The position numbers were made by a program, and so were the translations under genes. Shown one piece after another: positions 15,887-25,526 of a DNA stretch of 64,000 bases (position 1 is its first letter; the number at the start of each line of letters is the position of its first letter). This stretch comes from Maritalea sp049801075. GTDB taxonomy: Bacteria; Pseudomonadota; Alphaproteobacteria; Rhizobiales; Devosiaceae. A model generated the notes under the pieces. That model saw nothing but the letters and a program-made list of their open reading frames with translations, searched no databases and was not told where the DNA came from. The DNA lies in contig NZ_JBNAGG010000001.1 in assembly GCF_049801075.1 (NCBI RefSeq), forward strand, positions 248,001 to 312,000, given 5' to 3'.

Positions 15887-18193
15887 GTGAACGAAACCGC
15901 TCAGCCTAAAATCAAACAATTATCGTTGCGGCAAAACCGGGCGTTACGCATCTTTGGCGTTTTGCTTGTTCTTGCCTCAGTGGTGAGTGCGGTGATTTCG
16001 TTTTTGATATTAACGGGCGCAACCGCCATCGAACCAGAGCCAAGTGTATGGACATTAATCTGGTTGATCAATGCGGTTTTGGTGCTTCTCGTTATTGCTC
16101 TGTTGATCACTGAAGGTTTCCTGCTGGTCAGGGCGCGGGTTTCAAAGCAGGCCGGGTCTGGTTTGCATGTGCGTCTCGTGGGCATGTTTGCCATCGCTGC
16201 TGCTGTGCCTGCCTTTATTGTGGCCCTGATCGCCACCTTTGCGCTTAATCAGGGCCTCGACCACTGGTTCTCCGAACGGTCACGCGCCATGGTGGAAAGC
16301 TCTAACCAAGTCGCGCAATCCTATTTGCAAGAACATGCCAATGTGTTGCGGAACGATATTATTGGTATTTCGAGCGAACTTGAACGTGTCTCAAATGTGT
16401 TCAACGAAAACCGCAACAATTATGTACGGATTCTGACCACATTGGCCCAAGTTCGCTCTTTGCCCCATGTTTATATATTGAACGGTAATAGCGAAATTGT
16501 TGAGCGTGCTAGGATCAATACTGCAGGCACGCCGCCAGAGTTGCCGGAAGATTTGTTGGTAGGCGTCGATGAGAACAATATTTCGTTGATCCGACCCGGT
16601 CAGCGCTTTTCATTTGTTGGTGGTGTGATCAAGCTTGAAAACTATCCAAATCACTATTTGTTCGTGGCACGGGGCGTTGAGGCAGAGGTGCTGGAATATA
16701 TGCGCCTGACTGAGCAAAATGTGAATGAATATCGCGAATATGAATCCAACCGTTTAGTGTTTCAAATCACCTTTGCAATTATGTATATCGGTTTGGCGAT
16801 CGTTGTGTTGCTGGCTGCTGTTTGGGTCGGCATTTATTTGGCAAACCGATTGGTGGCGCCTATTCGAAACTTGATGATAGCGTCAAACCGTGTCTCTGCT
16901 GGTGATCTGAATGTGAGGGTGCCGACGCGCGGCACCACGGGCGACATGCGCGATTTGTCGGCACGTTTTAATCGGATGACGTCGCAGCTTTCGGACCAGC
17001 ATGGTGCGTTGATCTCTGCCAATGAAACCATCGACCAGCGGCGGCAATTTACTGAGGCGGTTTTGGAAGGCGTGTCAGCAGGTATCATTGGCCTTGATCC
17101 TGAGGGGCTTGTTACCATCGTGAATGGACGTGCGTCGGCGATATTTGAAGCTGACGAAAAGGCTCTTATTGGCGCTTCATTGCATGATGTTGCTCTTGAA
17201 TTGGGGGCCATCTTCGATCAAGCGCAAAAGAATAGATCTGGGCAGATTCAAGAGCAGATTGTTTTGACAAACCGTCCAGGTGAAGAGCGAACTTACCAAG
17301 TGCGGATTACGCGAGAGGGCAATGTCGAAAGCTCGAAAGGTTATGTGATCACGCTTGACGATATTTCGGATTTGATTGCGGCGCAGCGGACCAGCGTGTG
17401 GGCTGATGTGGCGCGCCGCATCGCCCATGAAATCAAAAATCCTCTGACGCCTATTCAGCTTTCTGCGGAGCGGTTGCGTCGTCGCTATAAGGATAAATTG
17501 GCGGATGATTATGAGGTGTTCGACAAATGTACGAACACAATTGTGCGTCAAGTTGGTGATATTGGTCGCATGGTGGACGAGTTTTCCACTTTTGCGCGGA
17601 TGCCTTCGGCCAGTTTTGAACAAAGTGATTTGGGCGAGACTGTGCGACAGGCGGTGTTCTCCGAAGGCGTGCGTCATCCAGAAATTGCAATGCACACCAA
17701 GATTCCCGAAGGTAATTTGATCGCGCAGTTTGATGATCGGCTGATGTCGCAGGTTTTAACGAATCTCATCAAGAACGCTGCCGAGGCTATTGAAACTGAA
17801 ATCGCGGATATCAAAACACCGATGATTAAGGTCGCCATTGATGATTTGGGAGATGAATTCCAAATCAAAGTGATCGACAATGGTAAGGGCTGGCCCAACG
17901 AAAATCGATTGCGTCTGTTGGAGCCCTATAACACGACACGTGACAAGGGGACTGGTCTTGGGTTGGCCATTGTTTCAAAGATTGTTGAACAGCATGACGG
18001 ACGCGTCGAACTGCTGGATGCAGATGCTGATGCGCAAGGTCGAGTAGGGGCTGTTTTCGCATTTACCCTACCAAAAGTGCAAAAAGGTGATCATGTCGCG
18101 ATTGTCGCCACAAACTCGCCAGAAAAAAAGAACAAACCGCACATCATTGGTCAAACCGAACCAACTGATCAAAAAGTGAAGGGAACAGCCTAA
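15887..18193 (+). CDS. ntrY: Membrane sensor histidine kinase NtrY
   Basis: Membrane-bound kinase of the NtrYX system, linked in other alphaproteobacteria to nitrogen, redox and envelope control. About 768 residues from a GTG start (15887, TAGG upstream); an in-frame TTG at 15821 would add 22 residues. Several N-terminal membrane segments flank a periplasmic sensor region, followed by a HAMP domain (LANRLVAPIRNLM) and a PAS domain. The H-box is RRIAHEIKNPLTP, and the ATPase domain has DNGKGWP and GTGLGLAIV. Its stop codon shares one base with the ntrX start (TAATG). Confidence 0.93.
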   Translation: MNETAQPKIKQLSLRQNRALRIFGVLLVLASVVSAVISFLILTGATAIEPEPSVWTLIWLINAVLVLLVIALLITEGFLLVRARVSKQAGSGLHVRLVGMFAIAAAVPAFIVALIATFALNQGLDHWFSERSRAMVESSNQVAQSYLQEHANVLRNDIIGISSELERVSNVFNENRNNYVRILTTLAQVRSLPHVYILNGNSEIVERARINTAGTPPELPEDLLVGVDENNISLIRPGQRFSFVGGVIKLENYPNHYLFVARGVEAEVLEYMRLTEQNVNEYREYESNRLVFQITFAIMYIGLAIVVLLAAVWVGIYLANRLVAPIRNLMIASNRVSAGDLNVRVPTRGTTGDMRDLSARFNRMTSQLSDQHGALISANETIDQRRQFTEAVLEGVSAGIIGLDPEGLVTIVNGRASAIFEADEKALIGASLHDVALELGAIFDQAQKNRSGQIQEQIVLTNRPGEERTYQVRITREGNVESSKGYVITLDDISDLIAAQRTSVWADVARRIAHEIKNPLTPIQLSAERLRRRYKDKLADDYEVFDKCTNTIVRQVGDIGRMVDEFSTFARMPSASFEQSDLGETVRQAVFSEGVRHPEIAMHTKIPEGNLIAQFDDRLMSQVLTNLIKNAAEAIETEIADIKTPMIKVAIDDLGDEFQIKVIDNGKGWPNENRLRLLEPYNTTRDKGTGLGLAIVSKIVEQHDGRVELLDADADAQGRVGAVFAFTLPKVQKGDHVAIVATNSPEKKNKPHIIGQTEPTDQKVKGTA

Positions 18194-19572
18194 TGGCACT
18201 GGATGTGCTCATCGTGGACGATGAGGAGGATATTCGCGATCTTATTGCGGGTATTTTGGAGGATGAAGGATATGAAACACGCATCGCTCATGATGCGGAT
18301 TCGGCGTTGCAGGCAATTGAGAGCCGTCGCCCTAATCTGGTGTTTCTCGATATCTGGATGCAAGGCTCCCGCCTAGATGGTTTGCAGTTGCTGGACGCGT
18401 TGATGGAACGTCACAGTGATTTGCCTGTGGTGATGATTTCTGGCCACGGCAATGTTGAAACTGCAGTGTCGGCCATTCGCCGTGGCGCCTATGACTACAT
18501 TGAAAAGCCTTTCAAGATGGATCGTCTGTTGCTCGTGGCCAAGCGAGCCATGGAGACTGATCGGTTGAAATCAGAAGTTGAAGATTTGCGACAGCGTTCG
18601 GGCGTGGCGCATGCACAACTGGTTGGCCAATCAGCCGCACTTGCGAATATTCGCACCCAAATTGAACGGTGTGCGCCGACCAATAGTCGTGTGTTTTTCG
18701 CCGGGCCAGCAGGTACAGGCAAAGGACTTTGTGCGCGACAATTGCATGATCAATCTCACCGCGCAGATGCGCCCTTCATTGAAGTGAAGCTGGCGATGCT
18801 GAACGTTGATGAAATGTCAGAAACGCTGTTCGGCAAGGAAGTGTTGAGCGAAGGTGGAAAGACGATCGTCAGTGGCGCATTTGAACGTGCCCATGGGGGC
18901 ACTTTGTTCTTGTCTGAAATTGAGTTTCTACCGCCAGAAATTCAAACGAATTTGCTGCGCGCTTTGGTGGAAAATAAGTTTCAACGGGTCAATGGCGAAC
19001 ACAATGTGGCTGTTGATGTTCGGGTTCTTTCTTCCTGTTCGTCCAACATTAAGCAAATGGTGGAAGCGCAGCGGTTCCGCAGCGATCTATTTCACCGTTT
19101 GGCCGTTATTCCACTTAATGTGCCGGCCCTGAAAGAGCGGCGCGAAGACATCCCGCCGCTTGTTACCCAATTGCTGCATTTGATCGCGAACAATCACAAC
19201 ATCAAGAACCTAAAAGTTGCCGATGATGCGATGGCCGTGTTGCAGGCGCAGGAGTGGCCTGGTAACGCGCGGCAATTGCGCAATTCATTGGAACGCTTGA
19301 TTATTTTGCATCGAGATAGCTTGCCAGAGAATGGTGAAATCACTGCCACGATGCTGCCGAGTGATATTGGCGAAGTTCTGCCAACTGTTGGTGATGACGA
19401 ATCGAGCGCGCATTTGATGTCTTTGCCATTGCGAGAAGCGCGTGAGGTGTTTGAACGGCAATATTTGACTGCACAAATTGAGCGGTTTGGCGGCAATATT
19501 TCCAAAACTGCAGAATTTGTTGGGATGGAACGCAGTGCCCTGCACCGCAAGCTAAAATCACTTGGATTGTAA
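18193..19572 (+). CDS. ntrX: Response regulator NtrX, AAA+ module degenerate
   Basis: Partner of NtrY, 459 residues. The receiver domain has the acceptor Asp in FLDIWMQ (about 53), followed by an AAA+ domain with Walker A GPAGTGKG and a C-terminal Fis-type helix-turn-helix (NISKTAEFVGMERSALHRK). The GAFTGA sigma-54 contact motif is absent, which is known for NtrX of this class. In addition the Walker B segment reads FLSEIE, where NtrC has FLDEIG, so the metal-coordinating Asp is replaced by Ser. It therefore probably acts as a DNA-binding regulator that does not remodel sigma-54 polymerase. Confidence 0.95.
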   Translation: MALDVLIVDDEEDIRDLIAGILEDEGYETRIAHDADSALQAIESRRPNLVFLDIWMQGSRLDGLQLLDALMERHSDLPVVMISGHGNVETAVSAIRRGAYDYIEKPFKMDRLLLVAKRAMETDRLKSEVEDLRQRSGVAHAQLVGQSAALANIRTQIERCAPTNSRVFFAGPAGTGKGLCARQLHDQSHRADAPFIEVKLAMLNVDEMSETLFGKEVLSEGGKTIVSGAFERAHGGTLFLSEIEFLPPEIQTNLLRALVENKFQRVNGEHNVAVDVRVLSSCSSNIKQMVEAQRFRSDLFHRLAVIPLNVPALKERREDIPPLVTQLLHLIANNHNIKNLKVADDAMAVLQAQEWPGNARQLRNSLERLIILHRDSLPENGEITATMLPSDIGEVLPTVGDDESSAHLMSLPLREAREVFERQYLTAQIERFGGNISKTAEFVGMERSALHRKLKSLGL

Positions 19573-19665
19573 AAATTGATCTTGCCCGTGTTGCAATGCG
19601 GGGCTTGTAATTTTTGGCGTAGCGCGGCACACATAAATGAGCTGATTTAGCAAAAGGGCTTTTTT

Positions 19666-21042
19666 ATGCGCGTGATTATTTCCGGTGCAGGACAAGTGGG
19701 CTACGGCATCGCCGAACGTTTGTCGCAAGAAGGCATTGAAGTCACAGTTATCGACAGCAATGCCGAATTGGTGCAGCGGGTACGCGATACATTAGATGCC
19801 CGTGGCATTCATGGGCACGGCTCGCATCCGGAAATTTTGGCGCAGGCAGGCGCGCGCGAGGCTGATATGCTGATCGCGGTGACGCAGGTTGATGAAGTCA
19901 ATATGACGGCCTGCCAAGTGGCACACTCCATTTTTGATGTGCCGATCCGTATTGCCCGTATTCGGGCGCAGAATTATCTGCGCTCTGAGTTTTCGAACCT
20001 ATTTGCCCGCGATCATTTGCCAATCGATGTGATCATTTCACCTGAAGTGGAAGTGGGCGAGTTGATTTTGCAACGGATGGCCTATCCCGGCGCAAGTGAC
20101 ATCGTGTCCTTCGATGATGATCAGGTTTTGGTGCTGAGTGTTCCGGTTGCGGAAGATTGCGCCATTATCGACACGCCTTTGCATCAACTCACAGAACTGT
20201 TTCCTAATCTGCAAGCCATGGTGATGGGCGTGATTCGAGATGGTGAGATGATTGCCTTGAAGTCGGAAGACTTCATGATGGCTGGCGACGAAGCAATTGT
20301 GAGCGTGGCCAAAGATCAGGTGAACCGCGTTTTGGCTATGTTTGGCCGCAAGGAAGAACTGCCGGATAAGGTGGTGATCGCAGGTGCTGGCAATGTCGGC
20401 CAATATGTGGCGCGGCGGCTGGAAGAAAGCCGCAATGATATCTCGGTTCGGTTGATCGAAACCAATCGCGTAAAGGCGCAGCAGGCGGCCGAAAAGCTTG
20501 AGAAATCAATCGTTGTATATGGCTCCACGCTGAATGATGAAATCATGCGCGAAGTTGGAATTGAACAGTGCCAAATGTTTTTGGGGCTGACCAATGATGA
20601 TGAAACCAACATTCTTTCTTGCGTATTGGCCAGTGAAATGGGCGGCGCGACCACAATCGCATTGGTGAACCAGGCGCAATATCCACGCTTTGCGCGGCGG
20701 CTGAATGTGGATGCGTTTCTAAACCCGCGGGCTGCTACTGTGTCCAAGATTTTGCGGCATGTGCGGCGCGGACGGATTCGCGGTGTGTATTCGCTTTACA
20801 ATGGTGCGGCTGAGCTGCTCGAAGCAGAAGCGCTTGAAACTTCACCGTTGGTTGGCAAGCCTTTGAAAGAGTTTAAGTTTGGCGAGGGCGTACGCATTGG
20901 TGCGATCATTCGTGGTGGCGAAGTGCATATGCCCAATGGCGACACAAGAATTGAAGCCGGAGATCTGGTGATTGTGTTCGCATTGGCGAAGTCTGTTCGT
21001 AAAGTGGAACAAATGTTCCGCGTTAGCATCGACTTCTTCTAA
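19666..21042 (+). CDS. trkA: Trk potassium uptake system, cytosolic NAD-binding regulator TrkA
   Basis: A 458-residue peripheral protein with two tandem RCK modules, which gates the TrkH potassium channel. Each half has a Rossmann nucleotide-binding motif: ISGAGQVGYGIAERL at the N-terminus and IAGAGNVGQYVARRL near residue 230. Each is followed by a TrkA-C subdomain. The order ntrX-trkA-trkH-hfq is common in Hyphomicrobiales. The gene starts 93 bp after ntrX; a weak GC hairpin near 19590 could reduce readthrough. Confidence 0.96.
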   Translation: MRVIISGAGQVGYGIAERLSQEGIEVTVIDSNAELVQRVRDTLDARGIHGHGSHPEILAQAGAREADMLIAVTQVDEVNMTACQVAHSIFDVPIRIARIRAQNYLRSEFSNLFARDHLPIDVIISPEVEVGELILQRMAYPGASDIVSFDDDQVLVLSVPVAEDCAIIDTPLHQLTELFPNLQAMVMGVIRDGEMIALKSEDFMMAGDEAIVSVAKDQVNRVLAMFGRKEELPDKVVIAGAGNVGQYVARRLEESRNDISVRLIETNRVKAQQAAEKLEKSIVVYGSTLNDEIMREVGIEQCQMFLGLTNDDETNILSCVLASEMGGATTIALVNQAQYPRFARRLNVDAFLNPRAATVSKILRHVRRGRIRGVYSLYNGAAELLEAEALETSPLVGKPLKEFKFGEGVRIGAIIRGGEVHMPNGDTRIEAGDLVIVFALAKSVRKVEQMFRVSIDFF

Positions 21043-21077
21043 CATAGAGAGGGGCCGAACGCGCGCCAGCAGTCTAT

Positions 21078-22505
21078 ATGCCAACTATCCTCGTCTTTTC
21101 CGCTATTATCGTTCTAGGGCTCTCTATGTGCCTCGTTGTACCTTTAATTGTAGCGGCGATCGGATCGGATTGGGCTGCGGTTGAAGGATTTACGCTGATG
21201 GCGGTGGCATTGTCGCTATTGTCGGGCGGTTTGATCGTTGCGCTTTACCGGAAAGTGCGTCGCTTGCAGCGGGGCGATATGTTTTTGCTGTCCGTTTGTG
21301 TTTGGTTGGCCTTGTGCCTTGTCGGCGCGCTTCCCTTCGTTGTTCTAGAGGGGCAGGGGCTTGATTTTGCACTTATCGATTCTGTTTCTGCTGCAACAAC
21401 GCTTGGCGTGACACATCGGCCTGCAGCCGAAATCACCAGTGCTATGGCTGCCTATCGTGGCATATTGGGCTGGTATGGCGGATTGCTCACGCTTTCCATC
21501 ATCATTTATATCCTCGCGCCATTTCAGGTTGGTGGACTGCCCAACCGCGATTTGCGCTTTGTGCTGCATGGCACCACGAGTGGCAGTCCGAAATTGCTGC
21601 GCACTTTGGGTGAGATTGCCATCCCCTATGCCACATTGACCTTCACGTGCTTTTTATTGCTGTTGGTGCAGGGGGTGCGGCCGCTTACGGCGATGCTTGG
21701 CTCTTTTGCCAGCATGTCGACCAACGGCTATTTGCCGACATTGTCTGGTGGTACGATTTTCAACAATTATACGGCTGAAATTACACTAATCATCTTTATG
21801 TTGATCGGCGCTACCTCGGTAATTTGGCATAAAATGGTGGTTAGCCGCCGCTATGATCTTTTGAGTGAGCACCGGGAAAGCATGGCGCTGATTGGTCTGG
21901 TGGTGCTGACGGCCATTTTATTGTTTTCCTTCCAAGCCGCAATTTTTGGCGCGGGCAACCATCCAACCTTTTTGGCAAATATATTTGATGTCACGGCGCT
22001 AATGACCACCACGGGCATTCTGCACAATGATAATGTTGGTAGTGGTGTGCCGCTCACATTGGCTTGGATGCTCGCAATTGGCGGGGCAACGACGTACTCA
22101 ACGGCAGGAGGCATCACCCTGCATCGTTTGGGCACAATGCTTGAACAATCGATCAATCAGGCGCGGCAATTGGTTTTTCCACATGCAGTTTTGGCCAATG
22201 TGAAAATTGGCGGGCAGAGCCTTGATGCGCGAAATGTAAAGGCGGTTTGGAGTTATTTCTTCCTGTTCATTTTGTCACTCAGTGTCGCGCTACTGGCGTT
22301 TTCAGCACTCGGCTATAGTTTTGCTGATGCGTTCTCTTTGGCTGTTGGCAGTTTGAATTCAATTGCGTCTTTGGTGGAGCTTGGACTTGCCGGAGATAGT
22401 GAACATAGTAGACAAGCCCTTATACTTATGACTATATTTGCATTTGCAGGGCGAGTTGAAATCTTGATCATCTTTGCAGCAATTGCTAATTTGCTGCGGC
22501 AGTAG
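21078..22505 (+). CDS. trkH: TrkH-family potassium transporter membrane subunit
   Basis: A 475-residue polytopic inner-membrane protein of the TrkH/KtrB family, the pore partner of TrkA encoded 35 bp upstream. Filter-like segments of the four pore loops can be followed: ATTLGVT, SMSTNGY, MTTTGI and, in the fourth repeat, GSLNSIASL. In the last, the usual filter glycine context is not obvious. Membrane segments cover almost the whole protein, with a lysine/arginine-rich cytoplasmic loop near residue 50. Assignment by family features and neighbourhood. Confidence 0.88.
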   Translation: MPTILVFSAIIVLGLSMCLVVPLIVAAIGSDWAAVEGFTLMAVALSLLSGGLIVALYRKVRRLQRGDMFLLSVCVWLALCLVGALPFVVLEGQGLDFALIDSVSAATTLGVTHRPAAEITSAMAAYRGILGWYGGLLTLSIIIYILAPFQVGGLPNRDLRFVLHGTTSGSPKLLRTLGEIAIPYATLTFTCFLLLLVQGVRPLTAMLGSFASMSTNGYLPTLSGGTIFNNYTAEITLIIFMLIGATSVIWHKMVVSRRYDLLSEHRESMALIGLVVLTAILLFSFQAAIFGAGNHPTFLANIFDVTALMTTTGILHNDNVGSGVPLTLAWMLAIGGATTYSTAGGITLHRLGTMLEQSINQARQLVFPHAVLANVKIGGQSLDARNVKAVWSYFFLFILSLSVALLAFSALGYSFADAFSLAVGSLNSIASLVELGLAGDSEHSRQALILMTIFAFAGRVEILIIFAAIANLLRQ

Positions 22506-22563
22506 CCCGGAAAAAAAGCGCATGCCGCATTGAGTAGTTGTGCGTGGCATTAGAACAAATAGA

Positions 22564-22598
22564 CCATTTTAAAGGTGCGTATTTACCTTAAAAAATGG
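22564..22598. other. Imperfect inverted repeat between trkH and hfq
   Basis: CCATTTTAAAGGT (22564-22576) and ACCTTAAAAAATGG (22585-22598) are near-complementary arms with one bulged base. The hairpin lies 59 bp after trkH and 61 bp before hfq. It may terminate the trk transcript or be part of the hfq control region; the stem is AT-rich and no T-tract follows, so neither role is certain. Confidence 0.35.
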
Positions 22599-22658
22599 CG
22601 TTAATCACGGTTCTGGATTTAAGTTGCGCGTCAGCACCGTTTAAAAAAAGAGGCCCAA

Positions 22659-22907
22659 ATGCCCAACGATAAAAGCCAAAATCTGCAGGATTCTTTTCTC
22701 AATAATGTGCGTAAAAACAAGATCCCAGTCACCGTATTCTTGGTCAATGGGGTGAAGCTGCAAGGTGTGATTACCTGGTTTGACAATTTTTGTTTATTGC
22801 TGCGTCGGGAAGCACAATCGCAGCTGGTTTATAAACATGCAATTTCAACTATAATGCCAGGTGCACCGGTTCAGCTTTTTGACCCTGAGAATTCAGACAA
22901 GAGCTAG
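22659..22907 (+). CDS. hfq: RNA chaperone Hfq
   Basis: An 82-residue Sm-like protein that forms hexameric rings and pairs small RNAs with mRNAs. The Sm1 motif covers NKIPVTVFLVNGVKLQG and the Sm2 motif YKHAISTI contains the conserved YKHA. A short acidic C-terminal tail follows. The size matches alphaproteobacterial Hfq. Hfq-HflX is a widely conserved pair and continues here with the hflX start 34 bp downstream. Confidence 0.98.
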   Translation: MPNDKSQNLQDSFLNNVRKNKIPVTVFLVNGVKLQGVITWFDNFCLLLRREAQSQLVYKHAISTIMPGAPVQLFDPENSDKS

Positions 22908-22941
22908 GACTGTAGTCAAACAGACCGACAGGTAAACACAG

Positions 22942-24318
22942 TTGAACAAATCGAAAAACGACCACCCGACTGATCATCAGGAGGGGGTAGACTTTGCACG
23001 TGGACCGAAAGAATTTATTGATCGACGTGCAGCGCCGACGCGCGCCATGCTGGTTACGCCAGATGTCACCAGACAACCCAATCGCCGCACGATAGAGGCG
23101 CGACAATCTGAATTTGAAGGGCTTGCCGCTGCGATCAATTTGATTGTTGTGCAATCGAATGTCGTATCTGTGCGCGAGATTAAACCTGCGACCTTTATTG
23201 GTGGCGGCCATGTTGAAGCGATTGCGGAAGCTGTGAAAGCTGAGAAGATCAAGCTGGTGTTGCTTGATTGCCAGCTATCACCCATTCAGCAACGCAATCT
23301 TGAAAAGCAAACGGGCGCGAAGGTTTTGGACCGGACAGCGCTTATTCTAGAGATTTTTGGTGAACGTGCAGCGACACGGGAAGGGGTGCTTCAAGTTGAG
23401 CTTGCACACCTTAACTATCAGAAAGGCCGGTTGGTGCGGTCTTGGACGCACTTGGAGCGTCAGCGCGGTGGATTAGGTTTTGTGGGCGGTCCCGGTGAGA
23501 CCCAGATCGAGGCTGACCGCAGACAGTTGCAAGAGCGAATTACGCTTTTGACTCAACGTTTGGATAAGGTGAAAAGAACACGGACTGAACAGCGCAAGGC
23601 GCGTAAAGTTGTGCCGCATCCAATCATTTCTTTGGTGGGTTACACCAATGCGGGCAAATCAACTTTGTTTAATGCGCTCACAGGTGCCACAGCGGAAGAA
23701 GCAGACATGTTGTTCGCAACGCTGGACACGACTGTTCGGCGCCGAATCTTGCCACATAAGCGAGAAGTTGTGTTTTCCGATACTGTTGGTTTTATCGCCG
23801 ATTTGCCGACAGATCTTGTGGCCGCATTCCGTTCAACGCTTGAAGAAGTAACTGACGCGCATTTGGTGCTGCATGTGCGGGATATTTCTAATCCCGACCA
23901 TTTGGCGCAAGCGCAAGATGTTGAGGATGTGCTGAAGGATCTAGGTGTCACGCCAGGAGATGTGCCCTTCATCGAAGTTTGGAACAAGATTGATTTGGCT
24001 GACGAAACGCTGTTGGAGCAGGCGCGGGCGCAGCATCGCAGTGATGTGCCAGTGATCGAGGTTTCAGCCGTAACAGGGCAAAATATCGACCGTCTTGTTG
24101 CGATGATCGAAGATAAGCTGGGTGAGAATAGCCGAGTTCAACGAGTCATTCTGCCTCATGAAGCGGCAGGCAAAGCGCATTGGTTGTTTGAGAATGGCGA
24201 AGTGATCAGTCAATCAAACAGTGAAGACGAACTGTCGATTGTTTATGAAGTGCGTATACCCAAAAACAAAATGTCCGGCTTTCTAGAAGAATTTGGGCCT
24301 TATGTGTTGATGCACTAA
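22942..24318 (+). CDS. hflX: Ribosome-associated GTPase HflX
   Basis: GTPase of the Obg/Era class that splits stalled ribosomes in E. coli. About 458 residues: the HflX N-terminal domain, a basic/coiled linker with the signature GLGFVGGPGETQIE, then the G domain with G1 GYTNAGKST (about 232), G3 DTVGFI and G4 NKID. A C-terminal domain completes the protein. The start is taken as TTG at 22942, with only a weak AGG upstream; a later start would shorten a poorly conserved N-terminal extension. Its 3' end overlaps the convergent mazG by 4 bp. Confidence 0.93.
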   Translation: MNKSKNDHPTDHQEGVDFARGPKEFIDRRAAPTRAMLVTPDVTRQPNRRTIEARQSEFEGLAAAINLIVVQSNVVSVREIKPATFIGGGHVEAIAEAVKAEKIKLVLLDCQLSPIQQRNLEKQTGAKVLDRTALILEIFGERAATREGVLQVELAHLNYQKGRLVRSWTHLERQRGGLGFVGGPGETQIEADRRQLQERITLLTQRLDKVKRTRTEQRKARKVVPHPIISLVGYTNAGKSTLFNALTGATAEEADMLFATLDTTVRRRILPHKREVVFSDTVGFIADLPTDLVAAFRSTLEEVTDAHLVLHVRDISNPDHLAQAQDVEDVLKDLGVTPGDVPFIEVWNKIDLADETLLEQARAQHRSDVPVIEVSAVTGQNIDRLVAMIEDKLGENSRVQRVILPHEAAGKAHWLFENGEVISQSNSEDELSIVYEVRIPKNKMSGFLEEFGPYVLMH

Positions 24319-25139
24319 TGCTCTTCTTTGTCCGCCAGCCTTGCTTCGTCCCAAAGCGACTGAAGCTGATCGAAATTGGCTTCATCAAGCTTCACATTTT
24401 GATTGGAGAGACCTCGCTCAATATGCTGAAAACGTCTGATAAATTTGGCGTTTGCATCTTGCAGTGCGGTTTCAGGATCAATGTTGAGTTTACGGGCGAG
24501 GGACGCGACAGCGAACAATAGGTCGCCAATTTCCTCATGCAGGCGCTCTGTGGGCGCGTCGCTTGCCATTTCTTCTTGTACTTCGCGCAGCTCTTCATGC
24601 AGCTTTTCTGCTGCTTGATCTGGGCCCGAAAAATCAAAACCGATGCGTGCAGCGCGTTTGGCCAATTTGTCAGCGCGCATTAGTGCAGGTTGGCCACGGG
24701 GAATGTCGTCTAAATAGCCCTTAGGCTTATCATTTTGACCTTGCCGAGCGGCTTTTTCGGCGCGTTCTTCGGCCTTGATGCCATCCCAAACCTTTTTGAC
24801 TTCCACGGGATCAGATGTGTCCAGATCGCCAAATACATGCGGGTGGCGCCGGATAAGTTTGGCTGAAATACCATAAACAATGTCGCCAAAATCGAACTTG
24901 TTTTGTTCTTTTGCCATCTGTGCGTAATAGATTGGCTGAAACAGTAGATCGCCCAATTCGTCGCGCAACTCATCAAAATCTTTATTTTCGATGGCTTCTG
25001 CGACTTCGTACGCTTCTTCAATGGTATGCGGCTTGATGGTGTCGAAGTCCTGTTCCAAATCCCACGGACAGCCGCCATCTGGATTGCGCAAGTGCGCCAT
25101 GATGTCGATTAGCGTTTGAATATCACGTGAAGGTTTCAT
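24315..25139 (-). CDS. mazG: Nucleoside triphosphate pyrophosphohydrolase MazG
   Basis: All-alpha NTP pyrophosphatase, 274 residues, with two MazG domains. The N-terminal half has the metal-binding EEAYEVAEAIE motif and EDELGDLL-like helix DELRDELGDLLFQ. The second half has a related EELREVQEE/HEEIGDLLFAV pair. It hydrolyses non-canonical or excess NTPs to NMPs. I chose the ATG at 25139 because it overlaps the stop of the upstream YciI-like gene as ATGA, a translational-coupling arrangement; a TTG at 25148 would be the alternative. Confidence 0.94.
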   Translation of the reverse strand: MKPSRDIQTLIDIMAHLRNPDGGCPWDLEQDFDTIKPHTIEEAYEVAEAIENKDFDELRDELGDLLFQPIYYAQMAKEQNKFDFGDIVYGISAKLIRRHPHVFGDLDTSDPVEVKKVWDGIKAEERAEKAARQGQNDKPKGYLDDIPRGQPALMRADKLAKRAARIGFDFSGPDQAAEKLHEELREVQEEMASDAPTERLHEEIGDLLFAVASLARKLNIDPETALQDANAKFIRRFQHIERGLSNQNVKLDEANFDQLQSLWDEARLADKEEH

Positions 25140-25438
25140 TTGAGACAATCCGCAGCTTTGGACGGTACAAATTCGGTGATCGTATAATCCGCCAGTTGGT
25201 GAATGTGGAATGGATCTTGTTCAATAAAATTTTGAACAGCGGCTTTAGAAGACGCCGTAGCGAGAATAACGCCGCCGTCGCGCGGCACTTTGGCGCCTGA
25301 TGCAAGAAAATGACCAGCCGCATAATGTTGATCCAAAAATGATTGATGGCTTTCGAGATGCGGTTCGATTTGTTCCAGTTTCACTTTGTAGGACAAATCA
25401 ATCACGAACAGATGCGACGTGTCATTCAGGAAGGGCAT
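25136..25438 (-). CDS. YciI-family protein
   Basis: A 100-residue protein with the ferredoxin-like YCII domain. The HLFVIDLSYK start, the ESHQSFLDQH helix with a conserved His, and the SGAKVPRDGG turn fit the family. Members are related to chlorobenzoate dechlorinase-like or muconolactone isomerase folds, and most have no known reaction. Cotranscription with mazG is indicated by the 4-bp overlap. No membrane segment or signal peptide is seen. Confidence 0.8.
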   Translation of the reverse strand: MPFLNDTSHLFVIDLSYKVKLEQIEPHLESHQSFLDQHYAAGHFLASGAKVPRDGGVILATASSKAAVQNFIEQDPFHIHQLADYTITEFVPSKAADCLK

Positions 25439-25526
25439 ATTTGATCACCGCGTTTTTCGCTATGTTGATCATATCGTCGTGTTGAGGACAAGCGTTGGCT
25501 TTGTTATTCGCTGCGGAACGGCCCAA

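Noticed and set aside
19575..19615. GC-rich hairpin after ntrX as terminator
   Set aside because: The stem CCCG/CGGG is only 4 bp, with an uneven extension and no proper T-run directly after it. It may weaken readthrough into trkA but does not meet a terminator standard.
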